Shown: piece after piece, positions 30,404 to 39,282 of the stretch
Position numbering within the stretch: position 1 is the first letter of the stretch
Layout: each line of letters starts with the position of its first letter
Origin: Rhodospirillales bacterium
GTDB lineage: Bacteria > Pseudomonadota > Alphaproteobacteria > Micavibrionales > UBA1664
Assembly (NCBI GenBank): GCA_023898805.1
Contig: CP060260.1
Coordinates: forward strand, 682,001-746,000
Direction of reading: 5' to 3'
Length of the DNA: 64,000 bases
Position numbers and translations under genes: made by a program
The notes under the pieces: model-generated
What the model saw: the letters and a program-made list of their open reading frames with translations, nothing else
What the model was told of the DNA's origin: nothing
Database searches by the model: none

Positions 30404-31242
30404 ACCGTATTACGTCCGCCGCGCGCGGCGGACGGCCGGTCCCGAATGCTTTGGCCGCGAAACAGGCCGTCAGCGCGGCAGGACGCAGTTTTCGCGTAAT
30501 ATCGCCCATCTTTGCAACCGCCCCGTCGGGCGCAAGACGTGCATAGCGGTGCAAAAGATGCGGCAAAAGCTGCGCGTCGGATTTTTGGTACCGCGTCGCC
30601 CCCAGCAGATACAAAAGCGCGTCCCGCGCCTGCGCCTCGCGCAGGGGCATGGAACGTAACGCATCGTGCTCCAGATCGAGCCAGCCGATTTTGCCATCTG
30701 GTGACAGAACGATATCACGCATATATGGCCGCCCGTGATACTGGCCCGCCTTGTGCAGCCGGGCCAATTCCTCGATCCCGTGAATCAGCAGGGCGCGCCG
30801 CGCGCGCGGATCGTTTTCGTCCAGCAATATCTGACGCAGGGATTTGCCGATCGATCCGGTCACGAACCATGACCAGTCCGGGCTGTATTCGACGATTTCA
30901 GGCGCAAGAAACCCGGCCCGGCGCAAATGGGCAAAGCGGCGCGCCTCGAATTTCAGGGATTGGCGCGGATCGCTGACATACGTATCGCGAAAAATACCAA
31001 GGCCTGTCACGACAGCCAGAAGGGACAGCAAGCCGCGCCGCAGCTGCAAGGGTCTTAAAACGGAGAACTTTTTCCATCCCGCCACCCCGTTGAAATCGAC
31101 CTGCAGGGTCCGCGCGCAAGGGGATGATGACAAAGCGGATGATCGCGCAAAATTCAGGGTATCGGAAACCATGGCTACGTATATAGCCACGCCACACAAA
31201 AAAGTCAAATTATGACAAATGCGGCGTGGCTACGGGATAATG

Positions 31243-31872
31243 TTACTTTTTGCCTTCAGCGGCGATCTCGGCATCCGTCGGCAACGGCGCCGGCGAATCC
31301 GACAGCGTGCGCAGATAAGCGATCACATCGGCGCGCTGTTCCGGGTTTTTCAGGCCGGCGAAGGTCATCTTGGTGCCCGCGATGTCCTTTTTCGGGTTCC
31401 AAAGGAAGGCATTGAGCGCTTCATAGGTCCAGGTTTGATCGTGCAGACCCTTCATCGCGCTGGAATAGGCGAAGCCTTCCATATGTGCATGTTTGTTGCC
31501 GACGATGCCGTAAAGGTTCGGTCCCACGCGAGCAGGCTCGCCCTTGCCGAAACTGTGGCAGGCGGCGCAGGCCTTGGCGATGGTCTGGCCTTTGGCGGCG
31601 TCTGCCGATTTAAGCAGGCCCAAAATCGGCTCCGCCCCCTCCGGCGCGGCGGCTGCAGGCGCTGCTTCCGTGGCCGGCACCGCGGGTGCGGCATCCGTGG
31701 CGGGGGCAGCGGGCGCGGCGCTGGTCGTATCGGCCTGCGCGACCTCGATTTTATAGGCGTTTTGCTTCAACGGCTCGACCGCCATCACCTTGTGCGCAAC
31801 GAAATTGCTGGTCACCGCAACGGCACCTGCGATAAGAAGGGCCGCGAAAACTTTACTGATCTTGCCTGACAT
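31243..31872 (-). CDS. Membrane-anchored class I cytochrome c
   Basis: The 209-residue product has an N-terminal membrane helix (about 6-24), an Ala/Pro-rich linker (45-80), and a mitochondrial-type cytochrome c domain with heme site CAACH (102-106) and a probable Met ligand in GTKMTF. This is the CycM/c552 layout in which a tethered cytochrome passes electrons to a terminal oxidase. The frame continues upstream, but the ATG at 31872 gives a typical anchor. Confidence 0.9.
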   Translation of the reverse strand: MSGKISKVFAALLIAGAVAVTSNFVAHKVMAVEPLKQNAYKIEVAQADTTSAAPAAPATDAAPAVPATEAAPAAAAPEGAEPILGLLKSADAAKGQTIAKACAACHSFGKGEPARVGPNLYGIVGNKHAHMEGFAYSSAMKGLHDQTWTYEALNAFLWNPKKDIAGTKMTFAGLKNPEQRADVIAYLRTLSDSPAPLPTDAEIAAEGKK

Positions 31873-31896
31873 ATGTTGACTCGTTTGCTGGAGTGA

Positions 31897-32877
31897 ATGG
31901 AGAATTCCCCTGAATTCCCGTACCTTATGGCAGAGAAAACAGCACAAAACAATAGAACGCAAACCCATGGCAAAAACATGACCAAGATCGGAAAGCCGGC
32001 AAAGCGCAAAACCAGCGCGGGGCGCGCAAAAACCTTAAAGCATGCATCCAGCATATCATTTTCCGGAATCGCGGGATCATACTCCGATATGTCCTGTCGC
32101 GCGATGTTTCCGCGCGCGCGCACCCTGCCCTGCGTCACCTTCGACGACGCCTTTGCCGCGCTCAACGACGGCCGGGTCGATCTGGCCATGATCCCGATCG
32201 AAAATGCGATCGCAGGCCGCGTTGCAGACGTTCACCATTTAATTCCCCGCATGCAGGGCCTGCACGTCGTGGCCGAACATTTCCAGCCGGTTGAATTCTG
32301 CCTGCTTGGCACGAAGGACAGCACGCTCAAGACCCTGACCCATGTCCACAGCCACGTCATGGCCCTGCCCCAGTGCCGCAAGGCGACCCGGGCGCTGGGC
32401 CTGAAGGAGGTCACACACGAAGACACGGCGGGCGCGGCAGAAATGATCGCAAAAAAGGCAGATCCCACGCAGGGCGCGCTGGCCTCGGCACTGGCGGCGG
32501 AACTCTATGGCCTGAAGATTCTCAAGCGCGGCATCCAGAACACGCAGGACAACGTCACCCGCTTCGTGGTCTTTTCAAAAGAAAAAGTGGTGCCGGACGT
32601 TTCCGTTCCATGCCTCACCGCCTTCATCTTTGTGGGTAAAAGCATCCCCGCGTTTCTGTACAAGGTACTTGGGGCCTTTGCGACCAACCAGATCAATTTC
32701 ACCAAGATCGAATCTTATGTCGAGGATTTCCGCGCCGCCCATTTTTATTGCGAGGTCGAAGGCCATCCTGATGAACGCAGGATGCAACTGGCATTTGATG
32801 AAGTCGCGTTCTACACCACGAATGATTACCGCATCCTCGGCACCTTCCCGCAGGCGAAATTCCGGCTGAATAAATAA
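31897..32877 (+). CDS. pheA: Prephenate dehydratase
   Basis: PheA converts prephenate to phenylpyruvate in phenylalanine synthesis. The 326-residue product has the catalytic domain from about residue 50 with the key 'NVTRFVVF' motif and a C-terminal ACT domain for phenylalanine feedback ('FLYKVLGAFATNQINFTKIES'). About 45 basic N-terminal residues precede the conserved part; starts at 31927 or 31978 are possible. Confidence 0.9.
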   Translation: MENSPEFPYLMAEKTAQNNRTQTHGKNMTKIGKPAKRKTSAGRAKTLKHASSISFSGIAGSYSDMSCRAMFPRARTLPCVTFDDAFAALNDGRVDLAMIPIENAIAGRVADVHHLIPRMQGLHVVAEHFQPVEFCLLGTKDSTLKTLTHVHSHVMALPQCRKATRALGLKEVTHEDTAGAAEMIAKKADPTQGALASALAAELYGLKILKRGIQNTQDNVTRFVVFSKEKVVPDVSVPCLTAFIFVGKSIPAFLYKVLGAFATNQINFTKIESYVEDFRAAHFYCEVEGHPDERRMQLAFDEVAFYTTNDYRILGTFPQAKFRLNK

Positions 32878-32881
32878 ACGC

Positions 32882-33244
32882 CTACAGCCACGCACGCATA
32901 AGCATCAGCGCGCAGATTCCGGCGCATACGGCTAGTGCGGCCGCGCCGCGATGTGCGACCTGCCCGCGACGGCAACGCTTGACGTCGCGTACACTAACCT
33001 GCCCAGAAGCCATGTCCTCTGTCACCTGCTTGACCTGCACCTCGCGCACGCCGGGCTGCAAGACCAGCATCCGCGCATGTGAAATCGCCAGCGTCCGGTC
33101 TGTGGCGGTCGCGTGCAAATCCCAAAACAGGCCGCGACGCGATGCAGTATCGGCGGCGCGCGCGCCTTCAAGCGTATAAATCGCGAAATAGGAATTCACG
33201 GCAGGCATAAGCATGGCAGGTATTCGACTCCCCATAGGCCCCAT
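32882..33244 (-). CDS. Small hypothetical membrane-associated protein
   Basis: The 120-residue product is basic, with a single hydrophobic helix near the C-terminus (about 98-117), suggesting a tail-anchored protein. No family is recognised. It is convergent with pheA, with a 4-base gap. Several Met codons within the first 14 residues make the start uncertain. The 233 bases beyond it (33245-33477) hold no gene I can support and probably carry the ftsK promoter. Confidence 0.55.
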   Translation of the reverse strand: MGPMGSRIPAMLMPAVNSYFAIYTLEGARAADTASRRGLFWDLHATATDRTLAISHARMLVLQPGVREVQVKQVTEDMASGQVSVRDVKRCRRGQVAHRGAAALAVCAGICALMLMRAWL

Positions 33245-33477
33245 AGGCGCGGCGTCCTTTCCGGTAACGATCTAAACCCTGTTTTGTCCTGATGACGATT
33301 CCCGAAGGAAGCCGGAAATCGCGTGGTGACTGTCTTCATTTTCCGTTCACGACTCTTAAAAAAGCGTTAATGTCATAAGAATGCCTTTTCCTTGTATGAA
33401 AGGTTCGATTCAGATAGAATCCGCTGCGCTGGCCCTCGGCCAGACTCAAGCAAATCCGCCATAAAATTACAGGTTCC

Positions 33478-35976
33478 ATGCCCCGCGCCTCCTACGCCGC
33501 CAGCTATCGCCGCCGCGACACGTCCCGCCGCTTCCTGCCCGAACCGGTCAGCCGCTTCCTCCGCGCCCGCACAACCGACGCCTGGGGCCTGATTCTGCTG
33601 TGCTCCGGCGCCTATGTCCTGCTTGCGCTCGCATCCTATACGCCCGGTGACCCTTCGCTTAACAACGCCTCAGCCGCCATTCCCGCGAATCTAGGCGGGC
33701 GCTTCGGCGCGACAATTGCCGACGCCTTGGTCCAGACCATCGGCATCGCGGGCATCTTGCCCGCATTGATCGCACTTGGCCGCGGTTTTATGGTCCTGCG
33801 CCGGTCCGAAACTGTGTTCGGTCTGGGGCTGCGCCTGATCTTCGCCGTTTTCGCGACCCTTGTCGCCGCCATTGCCTGCGCCCGTATCGGCGCACCGGAA
33901 TCATGGGCACCCGTGCCTTACATGGGCGGCGTTGCAGGTACAGGCATGCTTTCGGGCATCGCGGGCGCGATCCAGCCATGGACGGGCGGGGCGGCCTTCC
34001 TGATCACCGCACTCCTCTCTGGCGTCGCCGCCCTGATTCTGGCTGGCCTCGCGCTTGGAATGCCTGCATCCAACTGGGGCGATGCCGGGCGCATCGCCTT
34101 GTCTTTCACCGCATGGGTCACGATGGGCACTGCCGCCATTGTCGCGCGCATCCACGGTTGGTTTTCATCCGGCGATGCGGACGACGATCTCTCGCCGCGC
34201 CGCCGCGCAACCACCGCGCGCAACATGCGCCGCGCCCCAGCCATCGCAAGTAGTGACGAAGATGAAGACGACGAGGAAGACGACATCGTCGACGCCGATG
34301 ACGAGGATGAGGACGCACAAGAAGATGAGGATGAGGACGATGACGACGGGGAAGAAGAACGCGGCGGCGGCTTGCTGCGGGCGATCAGGCCGAGCAACGA
34401 TTCCCTTGTCCGAAAACTGAAAAAACCCATCAAGAAAAAGAAGCCGCGCCAGAACGCTCTGACCCTGCGCGAGGATGAATGGGAATTTCCGGATATTGAA
34501 ATCCTGCAAGAGGAACCGGACGAAAACGCGGGCGAGGAACACGACGAAAAAATCCTGACCCGCAACGCCGAGTTGCTGCAACAGGTGCTGGAGGATTTCA
34601 ACATCAACGGCGAAATCGTGAAAATCCATCCCGGCCCGGTGGTCACACTGTATGAACTCGAACCCGCGCCGGGGACAAAATCCAGCCGCGTCATCAGCCT
34701 GTGCGATGACATCGCGCGTTCCATGTCCGCCGTGTCCGTGCGTGCCGCCGTGGTGCCGGGACGCAATGTCATCGGCATCGAGATTCCGAACAAAAAACGC
34801 CGCATGGTATACATGCGCTCGCTGCTCCAGACCGACGACTACGCCGAATCGAAATGCAAGCTGCCGCTGGCGCTGGGCAAGGATATCGGCGGCGCACCGA
34901 TCATCGCCGACCTTGCGCGCATGCCGCACCTTCTGGTCGCCGGGACCACCGGCTCGGGCAAGTCGGTCGCGGTCAACACCATGATCACCTCGCTGCTGTA
35001 TAAGCTCAGCCCGGAACAATGCCGCTTCATCATGATCGACCCCAAGATGCTGGAGCTTTCGGTCTATGACGACATTCCGCATTTGCTCAGCCCCGTGGTC
35101 ACCGAGCCCGGCAAGGCGGTGGTAGCCCTGAAATGGACGGTGCACGAGATGGAGGAGCGCTACCGCGCAATGTCCAAGCTCAGCGTCCGCAACATCGACG
35201 GCTACAACCAGCGCATCCGCGAGGCGCGCGGCAAGGGCGAGGTCCTGACCCGCAAGATCCAGACCGGCTTCGACCCCGAAACCGGCAAGCCGATCTACGA
35301 GGAACAGCCGATCGAACTGGTCGAATTGCCGCATATCGTCGTCATCGTCGACGAATTCGCCGACCTGATGCTGGTCGCGGGCAAAGAGATCGAAAACGCG
35401 GTCCAGCGCCTGGCGCAGATGGCGCGCGCCGCCGGCATTCACATCATCATGGCGACCCAGCGCCCGTCGGTCGACGTCATCACCGGCGTGATCAAGGCGA
35501 ACTTCCCGACCCGCATTTCCTTTCAGGTCACATCCAAAATCGACTCGCGCACCATTCTGGGCGAAGGCGGCGCGGAACAGCTTCTCGGCCAGGGCGACAT
35601 GCTGTACATGGCTGCGGGCGGGCGCATCCAGCGCGTCCACGGCCCGTTTGTTTCCGACGACGAAGTCCAGCAAATCGTCGAACACCTGCGCGCGCAGGGC
35701 GAACCGGATTATGTCGAAAGCGTCACCGAAGGCGGCGACGACGGCGAAACCGGCGACATGTTCGGCGGCCCCGGCGGCGGGTCCGGCGACACCCTGTACG
35801 ATCAGGCGGTCGCGATCGTCGCGCGCGAAGGCAAGGCATCGACCAGTTTCATCCAGCGCCACCTCCAGATCGGATACAACCGCGCGGCAACGCTGATCGA
35901 ACGCATGGAAAAAGAAGGGGTCATCAGCCCCGCCAACCATGTCGGCAAGCGGGAAGTGCTGGTTGGAAACCGCTGA
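33478..35976 (+). CDS. ftsK: DNA translocase FtsK
   Basis: FtsK pumps chromosome ends through the septum and activates XerCD at dif. The 832-residue product has four N-terminal membrane helices (to about 200), a short linker that includes a run rich in Asp and Glu (about 255-300), the RecA-like motor with Walker A GTTGSGKS (489-496) and Walker B '[11 protein letters not shown]', and a C-terminal winged-helix gamma domain ('[15 protein letters not shown]') that reads KOPS sites. The linker is short compared with E. coli. Confidence 0.96.
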   Translation: MPRASYAASYRRRDTSRRFLPEPVSRFLRARTTDAWGLILLCSGAYVLLALASYTPGDPSLNNASAAIPANLGGRFGATIADALVQTIGIAGILPALIALGRGFMVLRRSETVFGLGLRLIFAVFATLVAAIACARIGAPESWAPVPYMGGVAGTGMLSGIAGAIQPWTGGAAFLITALLSGVAALILAGLALGMPASNWGDAGRIALSFTAWVTMGTAAIVARIHGWFSSGDADDDLSPRRRATTARNMRRAPAIASSDEDEDDEEDDIVDADDEDEDAQEDEDEDDDDGEEERGGGLLRAIRPSNDSLVRKLKKPIKKKKPRQNALTLREDEWEFPDIEILQEEPDENAGEEHDEKILTRNAELLQQVLEDFNINGEIVKIHPGPVVTLYELEPAPGTKSSRVISLCDDIARSMSAVSVRAAVVPGRNVIGIEIPNKKRRMVYMRSLLQTDDYAESKCKLPLALGKDIGGAPIIADLARMPHLLVAGTTGSGKSVAVNTMITSLLYKLSPEQCRFIMIDPKMLELSVYDDIPHLLSPVVTEPGKAVVALKWTVHEMEERYRAMSKLSVRNIDGYNQRIREARGKGEVLTRKIQTGFDPETGKPIYEEQPIELVELPHIVVIVDEFADLMLVAGKEIENAVQRLAQMARAAGIHIIMATQRPSVDVITGVIKANFPTRISFQVTSKIDSRTILGEGGAEQLLGQGDMLYMAAGGRIQRVHGPFVSDDEVQQIVEHLRAQGEPDYVESVTEGGDDGETGDMFGGPGGGSGDTLYDQAVAIVAREGKASTSFIQRHLQIGYNRAATLIERMEKEGVISPANHVGKREVLVGNR

Positions 35977-36751
35977 CATCCGGCCTGTCACCCGCTTCGC
36001 GCCCTCGCCCACCGGCTATCTGCACCCCGGCCATGCCTACAGCGCGATCCTGAACGCGCACGCGGGCGCGCGTTTCCTGCTGCGGATCGAGGACATCGAC
36101 AACACGCGCTGCAAACCCGAATACGAAACCGCGATTTACGAGGATCTGGCGTGGCTGGGCCTTGCGTGGGAACGGCCGGTGCGCCGCCAATCGGAACGCC
36201 TTGCGGTCTATGAGGCGCAGCTGCGCGAGTGGCACGCGCGCGGCCTTGTCTATCGCTGCTTTAAAACCCGCAAGGATATCGCGGACAGCATGGGCGCCCC
36301 ACACGCGCACGCACACGCGCAGGCATTTACCGGCGCACCCGACCCGCGCGAGGACGAAAAACTGGCGCGCGGCCTGCCTTTTTCCTGGCGCCTGAACATG
36401 GCGCGCGCGATCGAAATCACGGGCGAACGCGCCGCCGCGCGTCATGGTGACGTCATTCTGGGCCGCAAGGATGTCGGCACGTCCTATCACCTCGCCTGCG
36501 TGATGGACGACGCCGATCAGGGCGTGACCCAAATCATTCGCGGCGAGGATCTGGCCGACATCGCCGATCTGCATATCCTGATTTTTCGCCTGCTGGGCCA
36601 TACACCACCTGAAATCACGCATCACAAAATGATTCTGGACCCGAAAACCGGCAAGCGTTTCGCCAAGCGCGACCATTCCATCACACTGCATGCGCTGCGC
36701 AAACAGGGCTGGACGCCTGCGGATATACGCGCCTATGTCGGGTTGGACTGA
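35939..36751 (+). CDS. gluQ: Glutamyl-Q tRNA(Asp) synthetase
   Basis: This truncated GluRS-like enzyme attaches glutamate to queuosine in tRNA-Asp. The 270-residue product lacks the anticodon-binding domain and has the signature '[13 protein letters not shown]' (HIGH motif) and KRFAKRDHS (KMSKS-like). Taken from the first ATG, it overlaps ftsK by 38 bases; a TTG at about 35963 would shorten the N-terminus to the family norm. Confidence 0.9.
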   Translation: MSASGKCWLETADIRPVTRFAPSPTGYLHPGHAYSAILNAHAGARFLLRIEDIDNTRCKPEYETAIYEDLAWLGLAWERPVRRQSERLAVYEAQLREWHARGLVYRCFKTRKDIADSMGAPHAHAHAQAFTGAPDPREDEKLARGLPFSWRLNMARAIEITGERAAARHGDVILGRKDVGTSYHLACVMDDADQGVTQIIRGEDLADIADLHILIFRLLGHTPPEITHHKMILDPKTGKRFAKRDHSITLHALRKQGWTPADIRAYVGLD

Positions 36752-36815
36752 AAAGGTCACGACCCGCCATTTCAGCGCCTTCCCAAGGCCGCAATGCGCG
36801 CTTATGCTGGCAACC

Positions 36816-37508
36816 ATGAAAAAAATGATGAAAAACGTCCCGTTTTCTTTCGCCGCCGGAATTCTTGCGGTTCTGCTCGCATGGCCCGCCTGCGCGCAGG
36901 ACGCCCGCCGCTCCTATCCGGAAACAGCCGCGCAGCGGCAAGTCGCGACTCAGGCTACGCAAATCGACGCCCGTGAATATGTGCGCAAGGCCGAAGACTG
37001 GCTGCGCAACCTGAAAACCGGCCGCGCCCGCTTCGTCCAGCAAGCCTATGACGGCAGCACGGCCGCCGGCACCTTTTATATCTCGCGCCCCGGCCGTTTG
37101 CGTTTTGAATACGACCCGCCAGCCAAGGATTTCGTGGTCGCGGACGGCGTGTTCATCTATTTCTACGATGCGCAGCAGCGCCAGACCTCGACCGCGCCGA
37201 TCGGCACCACGCTGGCCGATTTCCTGCTGCGCAAGAAGGCAAGCCTGAGCGGTGACGTCACCGTGCGCGCCGTGCGCGAACATGACGGCGTGGTGTCGAT
37301 TGCCATGGTCCAGACCAAAAACCCGGACGCGGGCCAATTGACCGTCGATTTCACCCTCGATCCGTTCATGCTCCGGTCGTGGAGTGTCGTCGACGCGCAG
37401 GGCCTGACCACCCGCATGACCTTAAGCGATCTGCAGCTCGGCGTACCCGTCCCGCCGCAATATTTCGTCTACAAGGACCCGACGGGCCGTACGCGCCTCA
37501 ACAACTAG
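36816..37508 (+). CDS. lolA: Outer-membrane lipoprotein carrier LolA family protein
   Basis: LolA shuttles lipoproteins across the periplasm from LolCDE to the outer membrane. The 230-residue product has a signal peptide ending near residue 27 and the family features 'ARFVQQAYDGSTAAGTFYIS', 'PGRLRFEYD' and 'VADGVFIYFYDAQQRQ'. The frame is open further upstream into gluQ, but the ATG before the signal peptide is the natural start. Confidence 0.88.
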   Translation: MKKMMKNVPFSFAAGILAVLLAWPACAQDARRSYPETAAQRQVATQATQIDAREYVRKAEDWLRNLKTGRARFVQQAYDGSTAAGTFYISRPGRLRFEYDPPAKDFVVADGVFIYFYDAQQRQTSTAPIGTTLADFLLRKKASLSGDVTVRAVREHDGVVSIAMVQTKNPDAGQLTVDFTLDPFMLRSWSVVDAQGLTTRMTLSDLQLGVPVPPQYFVYKDPTGRTRLNN

Positions 37509-37520
37509 GCCGTACGCACC

Positions 37521-38222
37521 ATGGTTTCCTCTGATACGCAACATGAACCCGGCACCATCGAAGCGAAAATCGTCGCGATCGAGGACCGGGCGGAAGATGT
37601 ACGTGTCCTGGCCCTGCACCCGCAGGCGCATTTTCACTGGCGCGCGGGGCAATACGCACTGATCCACAGCGACGGTTTTGAGCCGCGCCCGTTTTCAATG
37701 GCCGCCGCCCCCTCGATGGACGGAAACATGTGTTTTCACATCCGCGACACAGGTGGTGGATTGAGCCGCCATCTCGCTAAATCCGTCAAGTGCGGCGACA
37801 GGGTATTCATCCAAGGCCCGTTCGGTGAAATGATCGCCGATCACGCAACGGCACGCCCAGTTCTGATGGTCGCGGGCGGCACAGGTATCGCGCCGATGCT
37901 GGCGCTGGCCTATGACATCGCCCGCCGCGGCCTGACCGAGGAAGGCCTGACCTTGATCTATGGCACACGCGATGCGCAAACTCTGTACTGCGCGCGCGAA
38001 CTCGACCAGTTGCGCGCGACAGGTGAATTGACCCTGCATCTGGCCTCCGGCCACATCACACCTGACCGATTGATTCAGGATCTTGCCCCCGACCTTGCGA
38101 ATCATGCGATTTATATCAGCGGGCCGCACGCCATGATGCCGCCGGTCTATGCCACCCTGCGTGCGCAAGGTGCAAACCCGGCCTTCATTTACACCGACAT
38201 CGAAATCCCGGAACCCGCATGA
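37521..38222 (+). CDS. FAD/NAD(P)-binding oxidoreductase, ferredoxin-NADP reductase fold
   Basis: The 233-residue product has the FNR-family FAD motif RPFSMA (R-x-Y/F-S type), the glycine-rich NAD(P)-binding motif 'VAGGTGIAPMLALA', and the C-terminal 'YISGPHAMM'. Homologues include flavin reductases and the reductase parts of multicomponent oxygenases. No ferredoxin domain is fused, so it needs a separate partner; the substrate is unknown. Its stop overlaps the recR start (ATGA). Confidence 0.82.
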   Translation: MVSSDTQHEPGTIEAKIVAIEDRAEDVRVLALHPQAHFHWRAGQYALIHSDGFEPRPFSMAAAPSMDGNMCFHIRDTGGGLSRHLAKSVKCGDRVFIQGPFGEMIADHATARPVLMVAGGTGIAPMLALAYDIARRGLTEEGLTLIYGTRDAQTLYCARELDQLRATGELTLHLASGHITPDRLIQDLAPDLANHAIYISGPHAMMPPVYATLRAQGANPAFIYTDIEIPEPA

Positions 38223-38821
38223 CCAGCCCCGACATCAACGATCTGATCCGCATACTCGCGCGCCTGCCGGGCGTTGGTCCGCGTTCGGCAAGACGTCTGG
38301 CCCTGACATTGCTGGAGGATCGCGAAGGGATGATGAAACCGTTGATGCTCCAGATGGAAAAGACATACGGCAATGTTCGGACATGCCATACGTGTGGGAA
38401 TCTGGATGCCAGCGACCCCTGTATGATTTGCGCGGGACCACGCCGCAACCACGAAATCGTCTGCGTCGTGCAGGGCATCGCTGACATCTGGGCCATCGAG
38501 CGCACCCGTGCCTATGACGGCGTCTATCATGTGCTCGGTGGCGTGCTTTCCGCGATTGACGGAATCAAACCCGACGATCTGCGCATCGCCGAACTTTTGG
38601 AACGCGTGGCGGCAGGCGGAGTCGGGGAAATCGTGCTTGCGCTTTCCGCAACCGTCGACGGCCAGACCACCGCGCATTATCTGACCGATCGTTTGACGCA
38701 GATGAATGTCCGCATCACCCGGCTGGCCCATGGCATGCCTGTTGGCGGTGAACTTGACTACCTGGACGACGGCACGTTGACCACCGCGCTGCGCTCCCGC
38801 ACTGCGGTTAAAAACGCCTGA
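38219..38821 (+). CDS. recR: Recombination protein RecR
   Basis: RecR acts with RecF and RecO at single-strand gaps. The 200-residue product has the N-terminal helix-hairpin-helix ('LPGVGPRSARRLAL'), a four-Cys zinc finger (CHTCGN...DPCMIC), and a TOPRIM domain ('EIVCVVQGIADIWAIE'). The translation start overlaps the preceding oxidoreductase stop codon. Confidence 0.95.
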   Translation: MTSPDINDLIRILARLPGVGPRSARRLALTLLEDREGMMKPLMLQMEKTYGNVRTCHTCGNLDASDPCMICAGPRRNHEIVCVVQGIADIWAIERTRAYDGVYHVLGGVLSAIDGIKPDDLRIAELLERVAAGGVGEIVLALSATVDGQTTAHYLTDRLTQMNVRITRLAHGMPVGGELDYLDDGTLTTALRSRTAVKNA

Positions 38822-38823
38822 AA

Positions 38824-39162
38824 TCAGGCCTTTTCAGACACGTACACCATGCAGTCGCTGGCGTCCGCGCGCAACACGGCCAAATTTGAAAATTGCCCGA
38901 TCTTGCCGCCGCCGATCGCGAAATCATAATACACGCCTGCTGGAAAAAAGTGATCGCCATTCGTCGCCGCAACACTGGCCCCGCCGAAGCGCAAATAGAC
39001 ATTCCCGGTCGCATAGACGGAAACCACGCGGGTATTCGCGTCAAACGTGGTGCCGTTGCGCGCGCTGGACGTGGAGGCGGCAATGGCGTGCGCGCCACCT
39101 GTGGGTTTAAGGCGCAGCGCTGGAATCGGAAACTGGTCGGAATCGAGTGGAAGTGTGGTCAT
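38824..39162 (-). CDS. Small hypothetical protein, possibly phage-related
   Basis: The 112-residue product is beta-rich with small residues and a central segment like 'VYATGNVYLRFGGASVAATNG...FPAGVYYDF', a style common in phage tail or head-decoration proteins; this is an impression, not a match. A strong AAGGAG site lies 9 bases before the ATG at 39162. Its leader carries a terminator-like hairpin and a strong promoter-like sequence. It ends 2 bases from recR (convergent). Confidence 0.6.
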   Translation of the reverse strand: MTTLPLDSDQFPIPALRLKPTGGAHAIAASTSSARNGTTFDANTRVVSVYATGNVYLRFGGASVAATNGDHFFPAGVYYDFAIGGGKIGQFSNLAVLRADASDCMVYVSEKA

Positions 39163-39195
39163 GGAAAAAATCTCCTTGAAACGGGTTTCGGACAT

Positions 39196-39226
39196 AAAAA
39201 AACCCGGGCCGCAGCAGCGGTCCGGG
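39196..39226 (-). terminator. Rho-independent terminator in the leader of the 38.8-kb small gene
   Basis: On the minus strand CCCGGACCGC - TGCT - GCGGCCCGGG (one A-C mismatch) is followed by seven Ts. It could end the wza-wzc transcript, but it also lies downstream of a promoter-like sequence that starts inside the wzc stop codon, so it could act as an attenuator or end a short RNA of about 50 bases. Confidence 0.8.
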
Positions 39227-39252
39227 CAGAGTCCTCCTAGGACAATATACCT

Positions 39253-39282
39253 ATAATACGGAATTCACATGCCGTCTGTCAA
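39253..39282 (-). promoter_or_regulatory. Strong sigma-70-like promoter at the end of wzc
   Basis: The minus strand reads TTGACA (39282-39277), an 18-base spacer and TATTAT (39258-39253). The -35 box overlaps the wzc stop codon. Transcription would begin near 39246 and meet the hairpin at 39226-39203 within about 20 bases. An AGGAGG sequence lies in this short leader with no plausible ATG after it before the hairpin. Confidence 0.6.

Noticed and set aside
34250..34380. Acidic repeat-like run in ftsK as a possible tandem repeat element
   Set aside because: It is the Asp/Glu-rich FtsK linker; the DNA periodicity follows codon bias (GAT/GAC/GAA) and is not a separate repeat.
34165..36012. A 615-codon open frame opposite ftsK
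   Set aside because: It is a shadow of the ftsK frame with no family motif and no ribosome site.
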